Assembly: GCA_964438975.1 (NCBI GenBank)
Contig: CAYTMU010000001.1
Span: 1-64,000 of the forward strand
Origin: Chryseosolibacter sp964438975
Lineage (GTDB): Bacteria; Bacteroidota; Bacteroidia; Cytophagales; Cyclobacteriaceae
Direction: 5' to 3'
DNA: 64,000 bases
Shown here piece by piece: positions 45,072 through 52,365 of this stretch. The stretch's first letter is position 1. Every line of letters begins with the position of its first letter. The position numbers and the translations under genes were made by a program. The notes beneath the pieces were generated by a model. That model was not told the DNA's origin and did no database searches. It saw only the letters and a program-made list of their open reading frames with translations.

Positions 45072-45641
45072 ATGGCAAAGGCATCCAAAAAAAGCAAAGT
45101 CAAGTCACTTGCCGGCGAGCGCTGGAAAGAACTTGATCTGAAGAAAGGCGTTACGACCAAGCGGTACGCAATCTCGAACCGCGGACGTATTGTAAGCTTC
45201 AAGACCACCATTGAAGACGGCTATGTACTCCGGCCGAGACTCACGCAAGGTTACCCAAGCGTCACAATCGGACGGGAAGCCAACCGGCAAAATTACTACC
45301 TCCATCGCCTCGTCGCGGAATACTTCGTCAAACAGGCAAGTCCGAAACACCGGTTTGTTATCCATGGCGATCATGTCAAGGAAAACAACCGATCCGAAAA
45401 CCTCAGGTGGGTGAGGCACGAAACACAAATCGAGCACGCTTTGAAAGATCCGAACGTCCTGGTTCGTCAGAACCCCGAAGAGGGACCAAAATTGAATGCT
45501 GCGAAAGTAAAACAGATAAAACGGGCGCTTCAATCAAAAAAACAACCTACCTTGAAGGCGCTGGCCAAGCAGTTCAAGGTTTCCGATATGCAAATCCACC
45601 GTATCAAAACCGGCGAAAACTGGTCACACGTAACAGTTTAG
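45072..45641 (+). CDS. NUMOD4/HNH endonuclease-like protein
   Basis: This 189-residue protein has an N-terminal NUMOD4 motif (GERWKELD...RYAISNRGRIVS) and an HNH-like nuclease core (YLHRLVAEYFV, IHGDHVKENNRSENLRWV). A C-terminal helix-turn-helix resembling the DNA-binding repeats of intron-encoded nucleases follows (LKALAKQFKVSDMQIHRI). This is the plan of free-standing homing-type nucleases, but no intron or intein surrounds it. The ATG at 45072 (MAKASKKSKVKS) is preferred to the in-frame start at 44994, because the extra residues lack family features. It is followed 15 bases later by a serine hydrolase. Confidence 0.8.
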   Translation: MAKASKKSKVKSLAGERWKELDLKKGVTTKRYAISNRGRIVSFKTTIEDGYVLRPRLTQGYPSVTIGREANRQNYYLHRLVAEYFVKQASPKHRFVIHGDHVKENNRSENLRWVRHETQIEHALKDPNVLVRQNPEEGPKLNAAKVKQIKRALQSKKQPTLKALAKQFKVSDMQIHRIKTGENWSHVTV

Positions 45642-45656
45642 AAGTCAAAACATCCT

Positions 45657-46922
45657 ATGCTTAGAATTCTGTCCCTCGTGCTGCTGTTATGTACAGCCCA
45701 GCCGTTGTTTTCCCAGTCAGTCCAATCCTTTACCGAAGCGAAACCAGAAGACGCCGGGTTCTCCGCTGTTCGTCTCAAGCGAATTGACGACATGTTGCAG
45801 AAGAGCGTCAAAGATCAGCAGATCCCAGGCGCGGTAGGCCTCATCATCCGCGATGGGAAAGTCATCTATCACAAGGCGTTCGGCTATAGTGACATTGAAA
45901 AAAAGACCGCGCTTCGACGAGATGATATCTTCCGCATTGCATCACAGTCCAAAGCCATAACAAGTCTGGCGGTCATGATGCTGTGGGAAGAAGGTAAGTT
46001 CCTGCTTGATGATCGCATCTCGAAATACATCCCGGAATTCCGAAATCCTCAGATACTTAAGACGTTCAACGCAAGCGACACAACCTACACAACGGAACCG
46101 GCCACACGCGAGATTACCGTTCGACATCTCCTGACGCATTCGTCGGGGATCGGCTATGCGGTGATCGGACGCAAGGACTTCACAGCTATCTATGCGAAAG
46201 CCGGGATTCCCAGCGGCATCGGAAATGATCAGCAACAGATCGGCGACAGAATGAAAAAACTGGGGGCGCTCCCATTGGCACACCAGCCGGGCGAACGCTG
46301 GACGTACGGACTCAATACCGATGTACTCGGATATCTCGTTGAAGTCTGGTCAGGCATGCCATTGGATCAATTCCTGAAAACACGGATCTTCGACCCACTC
46401 GGGATGAAAGACACTTATTTCTATCTTCCCCGGAACAAGCACAATCGGCTGGTAGCCCTTCACGGCGATCGTGACGGAAAAGTCTACAAACTTAAGAATG
46501 CAGCCTATGATGCCATCGACGTCGATTACCCGAAACTCAATGGCACCTACTTCTCGGGAGGAGCAGGACTTTCGTCTACCGTTGAGGATTACGCCAAATT
46601 TCTGCAACTGTTCCTGAACGCCGGTGAATTCAACGGCGTGCGTCTGTTAAGTCGAAAAACAGTTGAACTCGTGCTCACTGATCAGCTCCCGGATTTCCCC
46701 AATGAGTTCGGGCTCGGCTTTGCAGTCGAAACCGAGAAGAACGATTATCGGTCACCATCGACTATCGGTACGTTCTCGTGGGGAGGTGCATTCAGCACAC
46801 AATACTGGGCCGATCCGAAAGAACGGGTTATCGGTGTGAGCTACACTAATATATATGAAAGCGAAAATGAATCGATCCACGAAAAATTCCGCGTATTGAC
46901 ATATCAGGCGATCGTAGACTAA
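45657..46922 (+). CDS. Secreted serine hydrolase, class C beta-lactamase/esterase-like
   Basis: This 421-residue protein has a signal peptide (MLRILSLVLLLCTAQPLFSQ) and the penicillin-recognising fold. The nucleophile motif is SQSK (near residue 95), with WTYGLNTDVLGYLVE as the second motif region and WGGAFSTQYW replacing the KTG box. This pattern is found in EstB-like esterases and D-amino-acid hydrolases, so lactamase activity is not implied. It resembles the 22753 gene only at the fold level. It may be co-transcribed with the HNH gene upstream. Confidence 0.9.
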   Translation: MLRILSLVLLLCTAQPLFSQSVQSFTEAKPEDAGFSAVRLKRIDDMLQKSVKDQQIPGAVGLIIRDGKVIYHKAFGYSDIEKKTALRRDDIFRIASQSKAITSLAVMMLWEEGKFLLDDRISKYIPEFRNPQILKTFNASDTTYTTEPATREITVRHLLTHSSGIGYAVIGRKDFTAIYAKAGIPSGIGNDQQQIGDRMKKLGALPLAHQPGERWTYGLNTDVLGYLVEVWSGMPLDQFLKTRIFDPLGMKDTYFYLPRNKHNRLVALHGDRDGKVYKLKNAAYDAIDVDYPKLNGTYFSGGAGLSSTVEDYAKFLQLFLNAGEFNGVRLLSRKTVELVLTDQLPDFPNEFGLGFAVETEKNDYRSPSTIGTFSWGGAFSTQYWADPKERVIGVSYTNIYESENESIHEKFRVLTYQAIVD

Positions 46923-46982
46923 CGCAATCATTGCCTATACCGACACTCTGTAGCGGTTGCCGGCGAAATGATAGCAAAAACG

Positions 46983-47013
46983 TTTGTTTTTTCCGGGAAA
47001 TAGTTTACCTTCA
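46983..47013 (+). promoter_or_regulatory. Candidate promoter for the CBS-pair gene
   Basis: TTTG at 46983-46986 is followed after 19 bases by TACCTTCA (47006-47013), which differs from TAnnTTTG at two places. The predicted start is about 20-30 bases before the gene. Confidence 0.45.
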
Positions 47014-47040
47014 TTCATCACCCTTTAAAACACCTGCGCT

Positions 47041-47469
47041 ATGGGAAAAGTCAGGAATATCATTCAGGCGAAGGGGAATGCGATCTACTCTGTTTCCTCC
47101 GCAGTAACGGTGTATCAGGCGCTCGAGCTCATGTTCGAGAAAAATATCGGGGCTTTGTTGGTAATCGATGATGGGAAATTCCGTGGGATTTTCACTGAAC
47201 GACATTATGCCCGTAAGCTCGTACTTCGTGGAAAATCCTCCAAGGAAACGCCGGTGGGCGAATTGATGACCGAAGGTCCCGTCACTGTGACCGGCGATAC
47301 CAGCATTGAGGATTGCATGAAGATCATGTCGGCAAAAAAAATCCGCCATCTTCCCGTGGTGGAGAGCGAAAGAATCAAAGGCCTCGTCTCCATGGGGGAT
47401 GTGGTCAGATATATGCTCGAAGAGCAGAAGTTTATTATTGAGAACCTGGAACAGTACATTCAGCATTGA
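47041..47469 (+). CDS. CBS-domain pair protein
   Basis: This 142-residue protein consists almost wholly of two CBS modules: VYQALELMFEKNIGALLVID and the GIFTERHYARKLV region for the first, then VGELMTEGPVTVTGDTSIE, IRHLPVVESERIKGLVSMGDVVRY for the second (given in parts). CBS pairs bind adenine nucleotides or SAM and act as sensors. No catalytic partner domain is fused to it, so its target is unknown. It precedes the nuo operon by about 110 bases on the same strand, but nothing shows it controls nuo. Confidence 0.88.
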   Translation: MGKVRNIIQAKGNAIYSVSSAVTVYQALELMFEKNIGALLVIDDGKFRGIFTERHYARKLVLRGKSSKETPVGELMTEGPVTVTGDTSIEDCMKIMSAKKIRHLPVVESERIKGLVSMGDVVRYMLEEQKFIIENLEQYIQH

Positions 47470-47556
47470 ATGCACTGTACTCGCCCATGCTTTATTGAAG
47501 CACGCGCAGACGAACAAGTAGTACAGTAGGTGTAGTTTCTTAAGGAACTGAATCGG

Positions 47557-47571
47557 TTTGCCGGAGGCAAA
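47557..47571 (+). promoter_or_regulatory. Small hairpin carrying a GGAGG sequence before nuoA
   Basis: TTTGCC-GGA-GGCAAA forms a six-base-pair hairpin with a three-base loop. It contains GGAGG (47563-47567), nine bases before the TTG used here as the nuoA start. Pairing could hide the ribosome-binding sequence. A regulatory role is inference. Confidence 0.35.
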
Positions 47572-47576
47572 CAGTT

Positions 47577-48038
47577 TTGGAAAGCTTAGAAAAAACCGAA
47601 ATGCTCTGGCCCATACTCGCGTATGGTGCAATTGTTCTAAGCCTGGTATGTCTGATGCTAGGCCTTTCTTTTGTATTAGGGCAACGACACAACGAGCGGG
47701 CTACAGGTGAACCATACGAAGGAGGCATCCTGAGCGAGGGTTCTGCGCGGCTTCGCTTTTCATCCCAATTCTATCTTATCGCGATGCTCTTCGTCATCTT
47801 CGACGTCGAGACCATCTTCATCGTCAGCTGGGCTATCGCTTTTCCCGAGCTCGGCTGGTATGGCTACTTCGGCGTATTGATCTTCGTCATTCTCCTTTTC
47901 GTCGTGCTGATCTATGAGTGGCGAAACGGCGCGCTTGACTTCGGACCTGACGGCCGTCAGATCCTGAAAGCCTATAAGAGACTAACTAGTAAGAACCCCA
48001 TAGAAAAAAAAGTTGACACCCAAAACGATCGCGCATGA
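47577..48038 (+). CDS. nuoA: NADH-quinone oxidoreductase subunit A
   Basis: This 153-residue (or 145) membrane subunit of complex I has three transmembrane segments. Family features are GEPYEGGI, SARLRFSSQFYLIAMLFVIFD with the FDVET motif, and a C-terminal segment ending in YEWRNGALDFG. Two starts are possible: TTG at 47577 with an upstream GGAGG nine bases away, and ATG at 47601 (MLWPILAYG). I prefer the TTG because homologues of this type have several residues before the LWP. NuoA helps form the quinone-site/membrane junction with H and J. It opens the nuo operon. Confidence 0.93.
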   Translation: MESLEKTEMLWPILAYGAIVLSLVCLMLGLSFVLGQRHNERATGEPYEGGILSEGSARLRFSSQFYLIAMLFVIFDVETIFIVSWAIAFPELGWYGYFGVLIFVILLFVVLIYEWRNGALDFGPDGRQILKAYKRLTSKNPIEKKVDTQNDRA

Positions 48039-48667
48039 ACTGGTGGATGAGTAAAACCAACGAACAAACGGTACGGGGAAACAGCTCCATGGAAAAGACC
48101 ATGCAGCAAAGTATCCTACTCACAACTGTTCAGGATCTGCTGGCATGGGGGAGAAAGAATTCGATATGGCCCTTTCATTTCGGACTCTCCTGTTGCTTTG
48201 TCGAAATGGCGACCAGCATGACACCCAAGTACGACCTTGCGCGCTTCGGGGCCGAAGTTATCCGGGGCACACCCCGCGAAGCTGACGTCATGATCATCGC
48301 GGGGACAGTATTCATAAAAATGGCACCGATCATCAAACGGTTACACGAACAAATGATGGAGCCACGTTGGGTAATCTCGATGGGCTCTTGTGCGAACTCC
48401 GGCGGCATGTACGATATCTATAGCGTCGTCCAAGGCGTGGACAAGTTCCTTCCAGTTGACGTCTACGTTCCCGGATGTCCCCCCCGTCCTGACGCATTTA
48501 TGGATGGCCTTATCCTACTCACAGAATCGGTAGGAAAAGAAAAGAGACCACTAAGCTGGGTAATCGGAGATCAAGGCGTTGTCATGCCCGAAAAGATCGC
48601 GGTCAAGGAACGCCGGTTCGAACATCGCCAGCAGATGACAACGTTCCGGTCCCCCGACGAGATCTGA
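48035..48667 (+). CDS. nuoB: NADH-quinone oxidoreductase subunit B
   Basis: This 210-residue peripheral subunit carries the terminal 4Fe-4S cluster N2 that reduces quinone. Ligand cysteines are the adjacent pair in FGLSCCFVEM, the GSCANSGG cysteine and the VPGCPPRP cysteine. The core and the ending FRSPDEI closely resemble E. coli NuoB, which ends LRTPDEI. The ATG overlaps the nuoA stop by four bases (ATGA). A later ATG at 48089 is possible because the N-terminus is variable. It is followed by an unusual 147-base spacer before nuoCD. Confidence 0.96.
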   Translation: MNWWMSKTNEQTVRGNSSMEKTMQQSILLTTVQDLLAWGRKNSIWPFHFGLSCCFVEMATSMTPKYDLARFGAEVIRGTPREADVMIIAGTVFIKMAPIIKRLHEQMMEPRWVISMGSCANSGGMYDIYSVVQGVDKFLPVDVYVPGCPPRPDAFMDGLILLTESVGKEKRPLSWVIGDQGVVMPEKIAVKERRFEHRQQMTTFRSPDEI

Positions 48668-48780
48668 CCAAAACTTTAACACCATCACACCACGAATAAT
48701 AACGGAGAACAACACCAAAACATGACAAAGAATTACCCTGGGAGTACAATCAGTCAACAACTAACGCAACCCGCTCACGA

Positions 48781-48814
48781 GTGACGACTCACAGGTGACG
48801 GCTTACGACTCACG
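48781..48814. repeat. Short imperfect direct repeats in the nuoB-nuoCD spacer
   Basis: ACGACTCAC occurs at 48784-48792 and again at 48805-48813, with GTGACG also repeated (48781-48786 and 48795-48800). The pattern is like a decayed short-tandem array, similar in style to the heptamer arrays but with a different unit. It ends one base before the nuoCD ATG. Confidence 0.65.
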
Positions 48815-50563
48815 ATGGAGAAAACAACAAGTCCAACAGAGCAATTGAGGTCAAAATTCGGCGACGGCACCTTCCTTGAGCAGGTGACCACCGACGAAAT
48901 CCTCACACTATGGCTCCCGTTGGACAAATTAAAAGACGTACTCAACTACCTAAAGCGTGAAATCTCCCATCCTTACCTGTTGCTGTATGATCTTAGTGCT
49001 ATAGATGAACGCTCGCGGCAGCTGCACAACGGATATCCTTCCCGAAACTTCACACTCGTATACCACCTTTACTCATTCGACCGCAACAGCTTCATCCGTC
49101 TAAAGTGCGAACTCACCGGCGACTATCCATCCGCTCCAAGCATCGCAAGCCTTTGGGCAAACGCAAACTGGTATGAACGAGAAGTCTTTGACATGTTCGG
49201 CATCCGGTTCGACGGTCACCCCAATCTCCGACGGATATTGATGCCGCTTACGTGGGAAGGTCACCCCCTGCGAAAGGAGCATCCGGCCCGAGCAACGGAA
49301 ATGGGTCCGTTTCGGTTGTACGACGAAAAGATCGACCGCGAACAGGTCGCTCTGCAGTTCAAACCCGAAGAGTGGGGAATGGTTCGGCAAAGTGAAGAGT
49401 CCGACTTCATGTTCTTGAACATCGGCCCCCAGCATCCCGGTACACACGGCGTCTTACGACTGATCCTGCAACTCGATGGTGAAGACATCGTCGATATTGT
49501 TCCGGATATCGGCTTTCACCACCGCGGAGCTGAGAAGATGGCCGAGCGCCAATCGTGGCATACCTACATCCCCTACACAGATCGTATTGACTACCTCGGC
49601 GGAGTAACAAACAACCTGGCCTACCTCCTCGCCGTTGAAAAGCTCGCAGGTATTCAGGTCCCTCATCGCGCACAGGTGATCCGCGTGATGTTGTGCGAGT
49701 TCTTCCGGATAGCAAGTCACCTCGTCTGGTACGGAACGTTCGCGCAAGATGTCGGACAATTATCTCCCGTCTTCTATATGTTCTCCGACCGGGAGAAGGT
49801 ATTCGATGTCATCGAAGCTGTCTGTGGAGGGCGCATGCATCCCAACTGGTTTCGGATCGGCGGTGTGGCCCAGGATCTTCCGAACGGATGGGAAACGCTC
49901 GTACAATCCTTTATCGACTACTTCCCCAAGCGGCTTAAGGAATACGACAGCCTGGTCATGAAGAATTCAATTTTTAAGGCGAGAACCGTAGGGATTGGAA
50001 TTTTCACGGCGGAAGAAGCGATCGAGTGGGGTGTTACCGGCCCCGCCCTGCGCGCGTGTGGGGTCGAATGGGACTTCCGAACAAAACAACCCTACTCGGG
50101 ATACGAGCAATTTGAATTCGATATTCCTACTGCACAAAATGGAGACTGCTATGACAGGGCGGTTGTGCGGGTCTCCGAAATGAGGCAAAGTCTTCGCATC
50201 ATTGAACAATGCCTGACGAACATGCCGGCGGGCGACTATAAAGCGGACCATCCGCTGACTACCCCGCCCGTCAAGAAACATACTATGCATGACATCGAGA
50301 CACTGATCACCCACTTTCTGAGTGTCAGCTGGGGTCCCGTCATCCCGTCTGGAGAAGCAATGAGTTGCATCGAAGGAACGAAAGGCGCGTACAGCTACTA
50401 TGCCATCAGCGACGGAAACACATCGCCATACCGCATGCGCGTGCGAACGCCTTCCTTCCCTCACATGCAGATGATGCCTTATATCAGTCGTGGCTACTCG
50501 GTAGCAGATGTCCTGAGTATCCTGGGAGCTATGGATTATGTACTAGCGGATATCGACCGGTGA
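48815..50563 (+). CDS. nuoC: NADH-quinone oxidoreductase fused subunits C and D
   Basis: This 582-residue protein fuses the 30-kDa NuoC domain (about 1-190, with WYEREVFDMFGIRFDGHPNL and PLRKEHP) to the 49-kDa NuoD domain (about 190-582). NuoD features are NIGPQHPGTHGVLRLILQLD, IGFHHRGAEKMAE, DRIDYLGGVTNN and the C-terminal GEAMSCIEGTKGAYSYY. This CD fusion is characteristic of the E. coli-type enzyme, whereas 14-subunit complexes have separate genes. The D domain helps form the quinone cavity next to NuoB. The symbol nuoC here stands for nuoCD. Confidence 0.96.
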   Translation: MEKTTSPTEQLRSKFGDGTFLEQVTTDEILTLWLPLDKLKDVLNYLKREISHPYLLLYDLSAIDERSRQLHNGYPSRNFTLVYHLYSFDRNSFIRLKCELTGDYPSAPSIASLWANANWYEREVFDMFGIRFDGHPNLRRILMPLTWEGHPLRKEHPARATEMGPFRLYDEKIDREQVALQFKPEEWGMVRQSEESDFMFLNIGPQHPGTHGVLRLILQLDGEDIVDIVPDIGFHHRGAEKMAERQSWHTYIPYTDRIDYLGGVTNNLAYLLAVEKLAGIQVPHRAQVIRVMLCEFFRIASHLVWYGTFAQDVGQLSPVFYMFSDREKVFDVIEAVCGGRMHPNWFRIGGVAQDLPNGWETLVQSFIDYFPKRLKEYDSLVMKNSIFKARTVGIGIFTAEEAIEWGVTGPALRACGVEWDFRTKQPYSGYEQFEFDIPTAQNGDCYDRAVVRVSEMRQSLRIIEQCLTNMPAGDYKADHPLTTPPVKKHTMHDIETLITHFLSVSWGPVIPSGEAMSCIEGTKGAYSYYAISDGNTSPYRMRVRTPSFPHMQMMPYISRGYSVADVLSILGAMDYVLADIDR

Positions 50564-50580
50564 AAAACAAAAGCAGTAAT

Positions 50581-51045
50581 ATGTTGACCTCGGAAGAAAA
50601 ACAAGAGATCGAACAAGCCATCAGCCAGATGCCCGTGCGAAAATCAGCATGCATTGAAGCGCTCAAGGTCGTGCAGCACCATCGTCGCTGGATTTCGGAC
50701 GAAAGCCTGAAAGATGTAGCAGCCTACATGGATATGTCAGCGGAGGAGCTTGATTCCGTGGCGACATTCTACAACCTGCTTTTTCGAAAACCCGTTGGAC
50801 GGCACGTCATCCTTGTTTGCGACAGCATCAGCTGTTGGGTCATGGGATACGAAAAGATAAAGGAGCACCTGATTCGCATACTCGCTATACAATACGGCGA
50901 AACGACATCTGACGATCGCTTCACGCTCCTGCCAAACTGTTGCCTCGGCACCTGCGATACGGCGCCCGCGTTGATGATCGACCGCGACCTGTACAGGAAT
51001 GTAACAATTGATCAGCTTGACGAAATACTTGCCAAGTACCCGTAG
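50581..51045 (+). CDS. nuoE: NADH-quinone oxidoreductase subunit E
   Basis: This 154-residue thioredoxin-like subunit of the NADH-binding module carries the 2Fe-2S cluster N1a. Ligands are the C-x4-C pair in CDSISCW and the C-x3-C pair in NCCLGTCD. The N-terminal helical bundle (DMSAEELDSVATFYNLLF) is typical. The ATG at 50581 is used; a longer in-frame reading starts inside nuoCD. It lies 17 bases after nuoCD. Confidence 0.95.
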   Translation: MLTSEEKQEIEQAISQMPVRKSACIEALKVVQHHRRWISDESLKDVAAYMDMSAEELDSVATFYNLLFRKPVGRHVILVCDSISCWVMGYEKIKEHLIRILAIQYGETTSDDRFTLLPNCCLGTCDTAPALMIDRDLYRNVTIDQLDEILAKYP

Positions 51046-51071
51046 TGTGAAAGTTGAATAGCACCATATAT

Positions 51072-52340
51072 ATGGAGAAGCCGCTCACCCAACATATTCG
51101 TCCAGACCTCCGACCACTCACGTTAAAGGAACACGAGCAAGTCGGAGGCTATGAGACCGTGCGCAACGTATTGAAGGGGATGTCTCCAGGAGCGTTGGTC
51201 GAATTAGTGAAGGAGTCCAATCTCCGGGGGAGAGGCGGCGCGGGATTTTCAACAGGATTGAAGTGGAGCTTCGTGCCGGCCAATACACCGAAACCGAAGT
51301 ACCTCATTGCAAATGCCGATGAAATGGAACCCGGCACATTCAAGGATCGCATCCTACTGGAGTCCTCGCCTCATCAATTGATCGAGGGCATGATCCTCTC
51401 AGCATACGCCATCCAGGCAGATCAGTCGTTCGTATTCCTGCGCTGGGCTTATCACACCGCGGCACATGCAATCGAGGAAGCGATCCATGAAGCTTACGCG
51501 GCAGGCTACCTCGGAAAAAATATTCTTGGATCAGGTTTCGATCTCGACATGCATTTGCATACCGGCGTCGGTCGCTATATGTGCGGAGAGGAAACTGCGC
51601 TTCTTAATTCACTAGAAGGCAAACGCGCGACGCCCCGCGCGAAGCCACCGTTTCCCCAGGTCAGCGGTCTCTTTGGGAAGCCTACGATTGTCAACAACGT
51701 TGAGACGTTGTGCAACATCCCCCACATCATCAACAAGGGGGCAGAATGGTTTCAGAAGCTGAGCCTCACGAACGACGCGGGCACCAAACTGTACGGTATT
51801 AGTGGCAAAGTAAAAAAAACAGGGCTGTGGGAGTTGCCCATGGGTACGACCATGCGCGAGTTGATTGAAGAATACGGCGGTGGCATGGCGGAGGGACTTA
51901 AGTTCAAAGGTGCGTTGCCGGGCGGTGCCTCAACAGATTTCCTGGTGGAAGAACACCTCGATGTTCCGCTCGACTACACTCATGTCGCTGCTGCAGGTAG
52001 CCGTCTCGGTACAGGAACGCTGGTTATCCTCGACGACCAGACCTGCCCCGTCGGATTTGTACAGAATCTTGAACAGTTCTTTGCGCAGGAGTCTTGCGGA
52101 TTCTGTACACCCTGTCGCGAGGGTCTTCCCTGGGTAGCCAAAATACTTTCCTCGTTGGATGAGGGCTTGGGAAGAGAAGAAGACCTACGCCTGCTGGAGT
52201 ACCACACCCATTATCTCGGCCCCGGAAACACGTTTTGCGCATTGGCACCGGGGGCAATGGAGCCGCTGCAAAGTGCGCTCCGGCATTTTCGCGAAGACTT
52301 TGAAAAACATGTACACGAGGGGAAGTGCCCTTGGAAATAG
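51072..52340 (+). CDS. nuoF: NADH-quinone oxidoreductase subunit F (NADH-binding)
   Basis: This 422-residue subunit binds NADH and FMN and the 4Fe-4S cluster N3. It has the GRGGAGFSTGLKW nucleotide loop, EMEPGTFKDR, GAGAYMCGEE-like YMCGEETALLNSLEGKRA, and the cluster motif SCGFCTPCREG with a downstream NTFCALAP cysteine. The ATG at 51072 (MEKPLTQHIRPD) is chosen over a TTG at 51054. Length is normal. Confidence 0.96.
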   Translation: MEKPLTQHIRPDLRPLTLKEHEQVGGYETVRNVLKGMSPGALVELVKESNLRGRGGAGFSTGLKWSFVPANTPKPKYLIANADEMEPGTFKDRILLESSPHQLIEGMILSAYAIQADQSFVFLRWAYHTAAHAIEEAIHEAYAAGYLGKNILGSGFDLDMHLHTGVGRYMCGEETALLNSLEGKRATPRAKPPFPQVSGLFGKPTIVNNVETLCNIPHIINKGAEWFQKLSLTNDAGTKLYGISGKVKKTGLWELPMGTTMRELIEEYGGGMAEGLKFKGALPGGASTDFLVEEHLDVPLDYTHVAAAGSRLGTGTLVILDDQTCPVGFVQNLEQFFAQESCGFCTPCREGLPWVAKILSSLDEGLGREEDLRLLEYHTHYLGPGNTFCALAPGAMEPLQSALRHFREDFEKHVHEGKCPWK

Positions 52341-52365
52341 ATACCGAAACGTTGACCGGCTAACT

